From positions 62,001 through 126,000 of the forward strand of contig VDMD01000011.1 of the NCBI GenBank assembly GCA_007026445.1: a stretch of 64,000 nucleotides of DNA, read 5' to 3'. The notes below the pieces were generated by a model. That model was not told the DNA's origin. It did not search any database and saw only the letters and a program-made list of their open reading frames with translations. Shown here piece after piece: positions 44,546 to 56,077 of this stretch (the stretch's first letter is position 1; the number at the start of each line of letters is the position of its first letter). The stretch is from Schizophyllum amplum. Its lineage: Eukaryota; Basidiomycota; Agaricomycetes; Agaricales; Schizophyllaceae. Made by a program: the position numbers and the translations under genes.

Positions 44546-46114
44546 GTGTTTGCCTCGCGGCCAGCGGACCTTTCAGCGGCAATGGCCAATGGGGGGATGA
44601 TTTCAACGACAGTGGGAGCTTCCAGCGGTGGTTTGGGCTTCCAGCGGTAGTGTGGGCTTCCAGCAGCACGGCAGACAGGCCCGATGCAGTTCAAGGTGAG
44701 CAGCTGGAGATCGTACTTTGGGACCGTTCCGATCTGACCATCGCCAGTCTTGACATTTCTTCGCCGGCGCAGATGACCTCGTCGGCGTGAGATAGTAGCT
44801 CTTAGATGACAGCAGCGACGTGACGCGACCCGTTCCGACTACCGGAAGAGCCAAGATATTGCAGTACGTGTACACGTCGGTCTACTACATCTTGTGGTGC
44901 GACCCGACGCCTCAAGCCCGCCTACAGTACTGAGTACTTAGTACTATAGTGAGGTACGTGAGCTACCAGTCAACAGAGCGCTACTGACCGTCTTCATAGA
45001 AGGACGCAGGAATCTGACTTGCGCCACTGTCTCGTAGCCCGTGGCCATTCGGGTTGAATGTAGACATTCGCTGGGTAGACAACTGCATGGGAATTCAGCG
45101 TATGGAAGAAAGCCACTGTATAGAAGAAGGAATGTATAGGCGTTACTTACTTGCGAATGTCTCCCCACCACTGTAGCAGGTGACCGGTGGCCAATTGGGG
45201 GCATACAAAGTGCCCCTGCCGTGAGGGCGCTTTGGAGGCGCGAGGGATCTCGGGGCCAGCATCTAGGTTCACGTGAGAATGATGGAAGCAGAACGCGAGA
45301 GAGCCTCCGAGACCAGAGGACTAGGTCCGCCCCGAGGCTGGCTACCAGAAAGCAAGACCCGTCCAGCTCGGTCTCAGCGACAAGGAAGGTGGGAGCAAAA
45401 TTGTTCCACGGCCTCGACCGCGTTCGCTGTTCGAATTCTCGGCGTTGTCCGTGTACACTGTAAGCCCGCGAGTTCTTCGCGACGGGCGCATTCCGCTGGC
45501 ATGCAGGAGCGGTTGTATAGGCGAATAGGACTCTAGCTGCGCTGGGGAGGGTCTCATGCCCTTGGAGCGGGCGCGCGCACTGCCTTCGAGCGTAATGCCC
45601 GTCTCTTGTGACGGCGCGATTGGTAGAGCGGGGCTACGTGACCTTGATCAGCTGTCCAGAGCGCCGTGTCGAGCGGTGCGTGCGATGGTGATTTGCCCAG
45701 CGGCTGAAAATTTCTCTGGGACTGCGGGGGCCTGGAGAGCATTGTTTGACGCTGCATGGGTACAAGGCATGTCGTTGCGGGCGGTGGTGGTGGCGAGGAA
45801 ACGTGCTTTTGTTTTGTTTTGTCATTTCCTGTTCCTTTTTTCTGGCCACGTGATACGGGGAAGAGTTGCCCAATATGGTAAGCGTCCTCGGATTTGGGAG
45901 CGAATAAATGTGTCGTGCCCCCGCTTGTCTTCTGCGTCCATCTGTGTGTGCGCGCACGAAATAGTTGTCTTTACTGACAACGGAATCCTTTAACGACCAG
46001 GCTCCTAGAGCTTTGTATACTCTTTATTCGTCCTAGACGCCAGCGATCCCCCGACGCTGATTTAGATCCGGGTGTGGGGTAGACCACTAGAACGGTGCGT
46101 CCCCAGTTCCTCGC
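44546..46114. other. intergenic, no gene recognised
   Basis: No exon chain or family is visible. The region ends with a CT-rich block and a CTCCAG immediately before the ATG at 46151, which may be the acceptor of a 5' leader intron of the PSP1 gene. Confidence 0.45.
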
Positions 46115-48382
46115 ATGCGTTCCACCGCGCTCATCTCCCCTTTTCTCCAGATGAACACTTTTCCAGGACAGCAGCAAGCGGAAGAGGACGACCGCAAGAA
46201 TCGCTTCTCAGGAAACGTCACCAATGGCAGCGACAACATGCGCGAACGCGCTGCATCCCAGCCCCCGCACTCCTCCCAGCAGGGCTTCCTCTCCTCCCCC
46301 ACTGTATCTTCCAGCATTGGCGGCGGCGCCCCGTGGCCCACCTCGCGGTCCTCGTCCCGCTTCCTCAGCCCCACTCGCGGTCTAGGCTCCCGCAGCTCCT
46401 CGTTCTCGACCGGGAACAACCCCTCGCAGCAGCGCGACTTCGCGTTCGCGATGCGCGAGACAAGCATCTTCGATTCCACCTTCGAGGATGACGAGACGGA
46501 CGGGTTGGATGTATACGACGAGCGCTACCTGCCCCCGTCCATGTCACGCGGCCGATCGTACCAGTCGGACATCTCCCGCAGCCGCTCGCAGTCGCTCGCC
46601 ACCGGTCACGGCGGCGCGTTCAACAACGTCGTCGGATCGCCCGGGATGGGCAGCTGGAACGACTCGTTCACTTCGCCTCTCAATATCCCTGGCGCGTCGC
46701 GCTATGGAGAGATCGGGAAGCCACCGGGATCTAGTCGGTACGGTTCCCTTGGCACGATGGGCCGCTCACCGACCGCCATCTCCTCGTCCTCACCGTCTGG
46801 CACGCCCATCATGCAGAACGGCTTCTCGCGGTCGGACATCACCAACATGAGCCCCTTCGTGAGAGACGTGGGGCAGATTCTGCTCGATGACGGATCCGCG
46901 TTCAGGGAGCTGTGGGCGGGCATGCATCCGCCACGAGATGAAGTCAATGGCGGCGGTGGCAGCGGTACCACGAGTCGGCGACACAGCGTCAGCGTTGTGC
47001 AGCCGCGGCGGGGGAACATCGTTGGATTCAATGCACCGGGAGTTAGCGATGGCCCAGATGACGTCCCACGCTCGTTCGCCGGCGGCGGGGGCTTTGGCGG
47101 GGGACTCATGCTGTCGGACGATGACCTGGCGGCGGACCTGGGCATGCTCGACCTCAATGGGCCGCCGAAGTCGTCTCAGCAGCCGCCTTCCCAGCCTGCG
47201 TCACTCCCGGTGTACACGCCCATGTCGCGCAGCCCGCCCTCGCAGGACCAGTATCAGCCCATGAACATCGGCTCGCTCTCGTCCCACAACGGCGACCTGC
47301 ACCGCGACCCGAGTCCGCCGCAAACGCAAGACTCGCCCCACGACCTGCACCCGCGCTTCATCCCAGGCCAGGGCATCCAATACCTGTCCTCGCAGGCGAT
47401 CCAGCAAGGCGCGAACGGGCACTACGCGCGTACGCGCCGGCCGTCATACACCGGCGGCGGGGGGCCCATGTCGCCGACGCGCGTGGTGCAGAATCCCCAG
47501 CAGCCGCCCTACTACCCGACGCGCCGGCCGTCGGACGCGCAGGCCCCAGCGCCCCCGCAGCAGCTCAACGAGCTCGGCAAGGGCGTCCCGCTGCACGCCG
47601 TGCCGCCCTCCTGGCCGCTCTTCATCGTCGAGTTCAAGGCCGGGCGCACGGATCTGTTCTACCTGACGGACGTCTCGCAGGACATCCGCATCGGGGACCT
47701 CGTCGTGGTGGAGGCGGACCGCGGGAAGGACCTCGGCAAGGTCGTGAACGATAGCATCACCACGGCGGAGGTGGAGGCCTGGCAGACGCGGCAGGGCGGT
47801 GGGAATGGCGGTAGTGGTAGTGGTGGCAATGGTGGGGCAGAGCCCGTCAGCCCGGGCGGTCCGGGGCAGTCTTCGGGGAAGAAGGAGATCAACCCGAAGA
47901 TGATGTATGGGAAGGCGTCGGTGCAGGACACGCAGCACCTGCAGCAGAAGCTGCAGGACGAGATGAAGGCGCTGCAGCTCTGCCAGAGCAAGGTCCGCGC
48001 GAAGAAGCTGCCGATGGAGGTGATCGATGCGGAGTATCAGTGGTGCGTGTTTTTTTTGTCCATACTTTTTCCCCAAAACTCCTTCTTCAAAACTCCTTCC
48101 TCAAGATGGCGGGTGTTGCTGACGATGGGTGTGCTGTTGCTGATGATGGGTGTGCTGTTGCTGATGATGAGTGTGCTGACGATGTGCTGCAGGGATCGGC
48201 GCAAGCTGACGTTCTACTTCATCGCGGAGAAGCGGATTGACTTCAGGGAGCTCGTGCGCGAGCTGTTCAGGTATGTCGTTTTCTCTCGATAGTATGTCGT
48301 CCTCACTAACATATCTGTCAGGCTATACAAAACACGAATCTGGATGGCCTCGCTGCAGGGCGGCGTCTCCTACGAACAATAA
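46115..48382 (+). CDS. PSP1 C-terminal-domain protein
   Basis: Three exons (46115-48042, 48193-48270, 48322-48382) give 688 aa from ATG 46115, or 676 aa from ATG 46151, which follows a splice-acceptor-like CTTTTCTCCAG. About 480 N-terminal residues are Ser/Pro/Gly-rich and look disordered (SRSSSRFLSPTRGLGSRSSS). The conserved PSP1 domain is C-terminal: PLFIVEFKAGRTDLFYLTD, RIGDLVVVEADRGKDLGKVV, and after the first intron DRRKLTFYFIAEKRIDFREL and VRELFRLYKTRIWMA. A Gly-rich insert interrupts the domain. PSP1 was found in yeast as a suppressor of DNA polymerase alpha mutations; its biochemical role is not settled. The first intron contains tandem repeats. Confidence 0.88.
48110..48180 (+). repeat. 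21-bp tandem repeat inside PSP1 intron 1
   Basis: TGATGATGGGTGTGCTGTTGC recurs about 3.5 times just before the acceptor. The repeat has no stops in one frame and its length is a multiple of three, so intron retention would add a repetitive segment. Confidence 0.75.
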
Positions 48383-48654
48383 GGCGCTCCTGCGAAGAAT
48401 GAGGCGCGTGCCCTTGAGGCACGCTGCACGATCTCGGGGCACGCTGCACGATCTCGGGGCACGCTGCACGCCTTCGAGGCCCGCCGCTACGCCTACGCGA
48501 ACAAATCCGCCTACACGAACGAATCCGCCTACACGAACGACACCCGCCGACACGCCCCCATCCGCCCGCATTTCCCCTCGGACATGACGCACAATTTACG
48601 ATCGCCCGGCTAGACACTGCAGCACTAGTTTCCTACTTACTTACCCGACCGCCC

Positions 48655-48850
48655 CACCCACCTCTCATCTACGCACACCCACCTCCATCTACCGCACACC
48701 CACCTCCACCTACCGCACACCCACCTCCCATCTAGCCCTCGTGCGCTTACCTAACCCTCGCATGCCCATCTAGCCCTCGTGCGCCCACCTCCATCTACGC
48801 ACGTCCACCTCCATCTACGCACGCCCATCTTACCCTCGGGCTTCCACGCA
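48655..48850 (+). repeat. CACCCACCTCCATCTACC-type tandem array
   Basis: About nine imperfect units of 18-22 bp, made only of C, A, T and rare G, continue from 48655 to 48850. Confidence 0.8.
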
Positions 48851-48949
48851 TATCCTACCTCCCATGCCATCCCGCCTACCCCGTGTCTTGTTGTACTACC
48901 TACCCGCTGGTTGGGCTCGTGTGCCCCGCTCCGTCGTTCACGCTCGTGC

Positions 48950-49095
48950 CCCCGCGAGTCATGCTCGTGCCCCCCTAGTCATGTTCGTGCCCCGCTAGTC
49001 ATGTTCGTGCCCCTCAGTCATGCTCGTGCCCCCCTAGTCATGTTCGTGCCGCCCTAGTCATGTTCGTGCCGCCCTACTTATGCTCATGCCCCTGC
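48950..49095 (+). repeat. 22-bp minisatellite, about seven units
   Basis: Units resemble TAGTCATGTTCGTGCCCCCC with small length changes; most contain TCATG(T/C)TCGTGCC. Confidence 0.85.
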
Positions 49096-49209
49096 TACTT
49101 ATGCTCGCTCCTCGTCGTCCTGTGTATTACAGCTCGCCTTTTTTTTGTACTATATACCTTTCATACATCTCTTTCTCGGTATCGTCTATACATCTCTTTC
49201 TCGGTCTCG

Positions 49210-49251
49210 GCTTTTTTGTTTGTTTGTTTGTTTGTCTGTTTGTTTGTTTGT
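49210..49251 (+). repeat. (GTTT)n microsatellite
   Basis: About ten TTTG/GTTT units with one GTCT variant. Confidence 0.9.
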
Positions 49252-49261
49252 TTATGCGACG

Positions 49262-49412
49262 CGCAAGGGTGGGTGGGTGGTGCTGGGCTCGCTGGGCGCT
49301 GGTGGAGGGTTTGCTGGGCGCTGGTGGTGAGCTCGCTGGGCGCTGGTGGAGGCAGACTCGGTGGTGGGCTCGCCTGTTGTTGGTTGGCGGAGGGCTCGCT
49401 AGGCGCTGGCTG
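49262..49412 (+). repeat. GCTCGCTGGGCGCTGGTGGAG tandem array
   Basis: At least five imperfect copies of a unit of about 21-25 bp, G-rich on the plus strand. Confidence 0.8.
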
Positions 49413-50097
49413 AGATGCCGCTAGGCGAGCGTCTATGCACGAATGTGGAACGGGGGAGGAATGGCGCAAAAGAATATAAGTGTATTACTAACGTACACGG
49501 TGGATAATGAAAAGTAAACCACTTGTTCATGAGGGACGGAGGCTGGGTGGCATCGATGGACGCTGGGGAAGGTTCGACGGTCTCCGGGGCACGTTCGACG
49601 GTTTCCGGGGCACGTTCGACGGCCTCGAGGTGGTTTAACTGCGTGGTCAAGGGGCAGTGGACCACGACGAGCTATGTCGTCGTCGCGAAAGGAGTTCGAT
49701 GAAGGCGAGAGTAGCCTCAGTGAAGGGTGATGAATGCGTCCCTGACGTGGACGGAGGCTGACTTCCGGTCCTGACTTCTCACCTCACCTCACCAATGACT
49801 TCCCAATGACCTCCCCGTGACTTCCCAGTGACTTCCTCCTTCCGTGATGCGAGATATCGGTGGGGCGGCTTTCAAGTCGGGTTTGTATACAAACGTCTCG
49901 TTGGCTGGTTGGAAGAATGCCGAGGTAGTCTCCCAAGGCAGCCGTTCCGAATGATGCCCAGGTGGCGAGATGCGATATTCGAGCACATGATGAGTGGTAT
50001 AATTACATACGATAAAATTGGCTTTCTCATTCGTCAGGCAAGTCGAGTTTGAAAAGGCGGGAACATACTTCGTCGTGTCGCGAGTGGCACCAGTGGC

Positions 50098-50490
50098 CTA
50101 CTTGTTCCCCACCTTCCGCTCTGCAGTCACTGAAGACAAGATGGATCAACTTTAGTCTCGTAGCAGAGAGCGAGAGCACGAACCCCACGGTCGTCGATCC
50201 ATCGGACACTGCTGCTTTGAAGAAGCAGTTCCGATCCATTTCAGCAAACAGTGCATATGAAAAACATGACTGCATTCTCCCCAAACTTAGACAGAGTCAG
50301 CGTACAGGCCAACGCGAAAGCTTTGCGTGGACTGACTCAGCGGGCAGTCGTCTCCCGGCATCTTGCAGGCGGGGCAGCAGCCTTCGTAGGCGACGCGGCA
50401 GATGCCGCAGACGTCGTCCTCGCTATCGTCGGTGCCGATGTCCCAGCGCCACTGGGCGACGGCGTGCCAGTTTTTGATGACCACCTTCAT
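50098..50490 (-). CDS. APC11: anaphase-promoting complex subunit 11 (RING-H2)
   Basis: Three exons (50490-50337, 50285-50184, 50129-50098) give 95 aa. The protein is nearly the textbook APC11: MKVVIKNWHAVAQWRWD, VCGICRVAYEGCCPACK, GDDCPLIWGECSHVFHMHC, LLKWIGTASSKQQCPMDR and RPWVTAER. All RING-H2 Cys/His ligands are present, with the extra metal ligands typical of APC11. It is the catalytic RING of the anaphase-promoting complex and recruits the E2 that ubiquitinates cyclin B and securin. The last exon is 32 nt and restores the conserved VTAER ending. A short insert (GTDDSED) after WRWD lengthens it relative to the human protein. Confidence 0.95.
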
Positions 50491-51100
50491 CCCAAAATAG
50501 AGGGTCGCGAGGTAATTATAACAAGACGAAAGAGATGGTGAAAGTCTAGGCCAACTTGGGGACAATTGCCGGCAGGCGGTGACGGTGACCGAGTGACGCG
50601 AAGCGACGCGGATCACGTGGCTGTCACGCTACGTCACCAAGTTGAGGAAATTGACCCGAGCGCTTCATGAGTACACCTTTCTTGAACTTCTGAGGGCAGC
50701 TTTACAGCTAAATCATGCTCATGACGATTCGCCTTCGAAAGCCCAAATTACTCTTGAAGCGATGCATGAAACCGTGAGTCACCATTTGACCTCGCAACGT
50801 TCCTTAACTTACTTTGGTGCCTGTCTCATCGACGTTCACATGGGTGTTGGGCGCTTAGCGGCTTAGCGGCCCGCGGATGGGCCGACACAAACCGACTCCG
50901 ATGGGGACACAACGAGCGCCGGCGCCCCATCAGTCCATTGAGAACTGTCTGCGATCTGATGTGCAATCAGGAACGCAACTTGACATCCTACTCCCAGAGC
51001 TTTCCCTCTCGCCCTCAGCATCGCTGCGCCCTCGCCCGCCCGCCTTCCTCTTCACCAGCTCTAACGAAGTTCTCTACGCTCGTTTTCTACCAGTGAAGAC
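50491..51100. promoter_or_regulatory. divergent intergenic region APC11 / gtaA-like 1
   Basis: 610 bp between two divergent starts. A CT-rich stretch (51000-51090) precedes the plus-strand ATG. No gene and no clear binding site is recognisable. Confidence 0.45.
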
Positions 51101-54100
51101 ATGCGGGCCACGCTTTGCTGTCTGGCGTTCGCTCTTTTGTCGACGGTCGTCGCCCAACAGTCATCCTCTGGGTTTACGCCCCTTTGGGTCCCTCTGGCCG
51201 AGCGGACACCCCATTTCAATGCCTGGAAAAGGAGCACCGCGACGGACTGGGCAGTGTCGCCCTTCAACACAATGGTGCGCGTCGATCTGAAGCTCGTTGA
51301 CTTCATCCTGACCAGAAGCAGGGTCATATCCTGGCATGGACCGGCTATGTGAAAGTCGACGATGTGATCTACACATTCAATGGCGTCGTCTTCGATGGTG
51401 CGAATTTCAACGCGACGGCCTCGCAGGTGTGGCGCGTAACGCCAACGCGGACGATACAAACATCGCAAGCGGGCCCTGTGCAAATCACAGCAACATGGAC
51501 GAGTCCAATCGAGGTGCGTACACAAGACTACTCCTCCTTACGCCGGCCTCTGACCTCCCTGCAGCCAGAAGATCTCGTCAAGCAGTCCATGCCGTTCGTG
51601 TACTTTTCCATGAAGGCGGCCTCAACCGATGGCTCCTCCCACTCCGTCCAATTCTACTCCGACGTCAGCGCCGAGTGGCTGTCCAACGACCTCACTACTA
51701 TCGTCGAATGGGACACGACCACGACCGCAAACTCCATCTACCACAAAGCCAGCCCGCAGGATCCCCAGCCGATGGTAGAGGAGAGCGGCCTCGCGCAGGA
51801 CGGCACGCTCTACTACGGTGTGGCTAAGGTACGTTCACTCTGCTGGCCGTTTGATACGGGGCTCAGAATGCATTCCCAGTCTTCCGCAGTTACGTGGCAG
51901 ACAGGCGAGGCGGACGACATGCGCGGCCAGTTTAATGCAACGCACAATCTCAAGAACGCCGTGGATACTGATTCGCGCGCCATCAACGACCGGTGGCCCG
52001 TGTTCGCCCTCTCTTGGGACATGGGCGATGTCTCCAGCGATGAGGAGGAGGCTGTGTTCGCGCTCGGCTTTGCCCGCCGGCCTGTCATCGAGTACGACGC
52101 GGGCGACGCCACCCAGGAACGCTACCCTTACTTCTTGACGGAGTACTCAAATGCGGACGATGCTGTACGTGTACTGATGACCTCGGTCGCGAAGATTATG
52201 CTGACACCAAACGCCAGTTTGAAGCCTTCATCGCTGATTACGATGATGCGACCAAGCGTGCGGATGCCCTTGACTCGAAGATCATGGACGCGGCAGGTTC
52301 CGTGTCCTCCGACTACGCCGACCTGGTAGCTTTGGGCGCGCGCCAGACTCTTGCTGGTGTGGAGTGGACCACGACCGACGATAATGACACGGACGACGTG
52401 CTGGCATTCATGCGACAATCAGGCGATTCACAGTACGTGTCAACTATCTCTTTCCACCTCGATCACCACTTACCTCGTTTCGCAGACGCACCAACGCCGT
52501 GGAGACGCTGTACGCCGCCTGGCCTGCATTCTTGTATCTCAACGCAACCTGGGGGCAGTATCTCCTCGAACCCCTCCTGAGGTTCGAGTCCTCGACGGCG
52601 TATACCAAGGACTACCCCGCGCCTGATCTGGGTGAGTTTCGTCTTGAATGCCAGACTCTCGCCATCTTGACTCACTGACGTCGGAATCGACAGGCTCGTC
52701 TTATCCCGTCGCAGATGGCAACAAGGCGCCCGCTCAATCCCTAGCCATCGAAGCGGCCGGCGATATGCTGATCATGGCCTATGCGCAAGCGCAGATCTCC
52801 GGCAGCGGATACCTGATCAACAAATACGTGGGTTTATCTCTCCTTCGCTCATACGGACTCAGTGTTGAACATTTCCTTATGTGGTTCAGTACGACAGCTT
52901 CAAGAAGTGGGCGGACTACCTCGTGCAGAATGCGCAGAGTCCGGCGAGCTCGCAGTGAGTCTTGTCTTGTTTATAAGGTGCGCGTGGCGTGGGACTGAAC
53001 CATCTTCAGGAAGCTACCGAATGGCGTGAGCGGCGAGGACAACGCCAACCTTGCGCTCAAGGGAATCATGGGTATCCGAGCGATGGCGGGCATCTCAGAT
53101 GCGCTGGGCAAGTCGGATGACTCCAAGTCGTACTCGGTTAGTGTTGGCTTTCAGTGCTACCTCTTCCTCCCCCATCGTCCTCAATCTTGTCTCACAACAA
53201 CCTCGTCTCGCCTCGTTCTCGCCCACTCACACATCTTCTTGCAGAACACTTCATCGTCGTATATGAGCTCGTGGGCGGACAACATTGCGGGTGGCGTCAA
53301 TGCGGCGGACGGCATGATGTACAATCTCTATGCGGACAAGCTGATGCAGACGAAGCTTATACCGGATGCGGTATGTTTCATTGCCCTCGAACTACGATGA
53401 GCGCCTCGGCTCACAAGCTCTTACAGGCGTATGAAACCATCAGCTCCTCCGAGACCTACTCAACCTACGGCTCCTCCTTCGACGGCTCGTCAACTATAGC
53501 ACGGTCTGGTGGGTGTTTTCGAATTCTCTATATTTCTACATCTTTGCTGACGAACCCGTGTGTACTCCAGATTACATGTTGTTCGCCGCCGCGTCCGCGC
53601 CCGATAGCTCCATAAGGGATGTAATGGTGGGGACCGTATGGGCCAGGACGTCCAACACCTCCGTCGGCGGCGCGTTCCCGAGCGCGTACGACGATAACTC
53701 GGGCGCCTTCGAGAGTGGCTCCGCCAGCCCCGCGCAGGGCGCGATGTTTGCCCTTCTGGCTCTTAAGTGAGTTGTCTACCCTTCCTCGTCGTACGACATG
53801 CCATGCTAACCCACCCTTCCCAGCCTCACCACCACCACCATCACTGTGCCCGCCGGCTCATCTTCGTCCTCGGGTGGCTCCTCCGGCGACAGCAGCAGCA
53901 AATCCCACACCCCCGTGGGCGCCATCGCCGGCGGCGTCGTCGGCGGTGTCGCCGTCATCGCTCTCGGTGGCGCGCTCGTCTGGTTCATGCTCCGCCGGCG
54001 CCGCGTGCACCAGCAGTCGAACGGCACATACGACATCTCGGAGACGGGCTACGAGGCGAAGCCGTACAACCCATACGCGGATGGACAGCCGGGCGAGACC

Positions 54101-54730
54101 GCGCCCCTTTCCCCCGGAGGCAGCACGCTGTATACGCCCGGGGGAAGCGCGGTGTACGTGAACGGGGCGTCGTATATGGACGGCGCGCACGCGGCGCCGT
54201 ACACGCCCTATGCGGACGGAACGGAGGGCGCGCGGACGAGCTGGGTGGTGCCTGCGGGTGCTGCTGTGGGCGCTATGGGGGCTGCGAGTGTTGGGGCGCC
54301 GGGCGTCGCACTCCCGCCGGCGAAGGCGCTGTCGGGCGCGCCCGCGCCGAGTCCGCGTCCGTTCGCGAGCGCGATGGAGGAGAAGCGGAAGCTGCAGCAG
54401 GCGCATGGCAGTGCGCTGTCGTATGGGAGTAACGGGAGTGGGGTGCTCGCTCGGGGTGCGCAGAGCGGGCCGTCGCAGGCGAGCTCGGATGCTACGTCGA
54501 GTTCGGGGGTGCGGTCGAGCTCGGGGGTGCGGTCGAGCTCGGGGGGATTGAACTTGCGGTCGGAGGGGGATGGGGCGGGTGCGCTGGGGCAAGATGTACC
54601 TGGGGCTGCGGCGGTGAGCCCGCCGGAGACGCACGAGTTGCGCGCGGAGGTGGAGAATCTGAGGAGGGAGATGGAGGTGTTGAGGACGCAGACGATTTTG
54701 GATGCGCCGCCGGAGTATCGGGATGCATAG
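51101..54730 (+). CDS. GtaA-like glutaminase family protein 1 (DUF5127/DUF4965), membrane-anchored
   Basis: Thirteen exons (51101-51274, 51316-51513, 51565-51828, 51880-52164, 52218-52432, 52486-52631, 52694-52827, 52890-52954, 53010-53136, 53245-53370, 53427-53508, 53571-53766, 53824-54730) give 972 aa. A signal peptide (MRATLCCLAFALLSTVVA) leads into FTPLWVPLAERTPHFNAW and HILAWTGYVKVDDVIYTFNG, the GtaA N-terminal region. ADALDSKIMDAAGSVSSDYA and LVALGARQTLAGVEW follow, then NLALKGIMGIRAMAGISDAL, which belong to the DUF4965 helical domain of fungal extracellular glutaminases. After a Ser/Thr stalk comes one membrane helix (about 702-727), an RRRR stop-transfer motif and a 245-residue cytosolic tail. 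The tail ends in a short coiled coil (ELRAEVENLRREMEVLR) and a terminal PPEY. Secreted relatives hydrolyse glutamine; activity of this anchored form is infer­red. Confidence 0.85.
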
Positions 54731-56077
54731 TCGGGCTCGAATTCGAGACTCGATATTTGTGTTCGAGAGCACTCCCTCATATACTCGCAATCCTCAACTC
54801 CTCGCATGTCCTGCGTATTACATGTCTTCACCTCACCTAGTCCATCTTTCTTCTTTCTTAGGTTATGTAGTCGACATTACTGAAGTATCATATGGGGAGG
54901 GGTTGTAATTTATACTGAAGTCGATTTTGGTCGGGTAGATGACCGGTGGTGAATATTCAATACTTACTTAGGTGGTCGATCAGTGCACACACAGGTGTTC
55001 GGTCAGTGCATAGGTGATTGGTCAGTGCACAGGTAGTTGGTGGCGCGGGAGATACTGGTTGGGTAAGTACACCGTCTCAGCACTTGATGGCACTTGGTGG
55101 TGCGATAAGCGAGCCGACTGGGGACGGTGGCGCGCCGGATAATGCTAAGAGGTGCTGTCCCAGTTCAATGGAGGTATTAACCATGGTTCACGGGAGGTTC
55201 AGTGGTTCACGGGAGGTACCGTTAAACGGTCCACGGGACACTATACAAAACCCCGCGTGGTTTGCAAACGGATTGTGGCGTACAACGGATCGGCGGTGGC
55301 GCGCGAGTCGCTTGCGAGTCGGGGTCCCGGAGACTCCAGATTCCAGACACATACAATTGAGCTGAATAACCTTGGTCGGACCGTCTCCGACACGCCAGAA
55401 AAACATGCATATCCCGCGGATGCGGCGAATGGCGACGGTGGCATCTGGGTGGCATCCTGAAGTCTCTTTCCGGCTAGGCGCGAGCGACAGATTGAAATTT
55501 AAATGGTGACAGGCTGACCTGCCATGGGTCCATGTGATATGCTTGGAGACTATGTATTTGGCTTTGCAGGGGGGCTGCGGGTAGACCTTGTATAAGTCCG
55601 TCATCCGGTTTCCATCTTCTGTTTCTGGAAGATGTTGGGCGGGGACAGGAGCTGCGCATGTCGTCGTATTCGTCATATAAAATTTCTACCGACCCCGACT
55701 GGCTGTCTCTGGCTGTGGTAGTGAGGGCTCGTGGTCGTCGTTGCTCTCGAATCCGAGAACAGAGTTGCAGTTCCAAGGTTTAACTTGAACTTCGGGGAGC
55801 AATAGAGGCGTGGGAAAAGCAACAATTATGAAAATGGGGCTAGGAACTTGAAGCTTGAAGCTTGAACGGCTTGAACCCCGACCTCATCGTCAAGCGCGAC
55901 GAGCAAGCATTTGAACGTAACTTATTCACTTGTCGCGGGCGAGCCTGTGCATTCCTTCGCCCGTAGATAATCTCCGTCCTCCCGTGATCAGGAGCCAGGA
56001 CCTGACAGGACCGAACTCGCGCCTCTTCGTCCCGACCACCATCCGCCACCATTCCCCTCTTCGCCGGCCTCGCAAAG
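54731..56077. other. intergenic, no gene recognised
   Basis: 1.35 kb. Around 54965-55040 the string GGTCAGTGCACAGGT recurs imperfectly about four times, and a GGTTCACGGGAGGT doublet follows at about 55183-55217. Open frames on both strands (55190-55680) lack family resemblance and splice support. The last 100 bp are the G-alpha leader. Confidence 0.45.

Larger units (their letters stand above)
48383..50097. other. minisatellite-rich spacer
   Basis: 1.7 kb made mostly of short repeats on a C-rich strand. It includes a GGGGCACGCTGCACGATCTC doublet near 48435-48475 and GGCACGTTCGACGG doublets near 49588-49622. No gene is recognised. Confidence 0.6.

Noticed and set aside
47444..48076. 210-residue minus-strand frame opposite the PSP1 gene
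   Set aside because: It is an antisense shadow caused by GC-rich third positions of the PSP1 coding exon.
51829..51866. 38-nt intron in gtaA-like 1 ending at the first CAG
   Set aside because: It shifts frame away from the conserved VTWQTG block. Using the next acceptor (51879) gives a 51-nt intron and keeps frame; the same holds in the paralogue (57 nt).
53858..54831. Long minus-strand frames opposite the gtaA-like 1 tail
   Set aside because: They are compositional shadows of the last exon. The sense strand has the membrane helix, coiled coil and PPEY end conserved in the paralogue.
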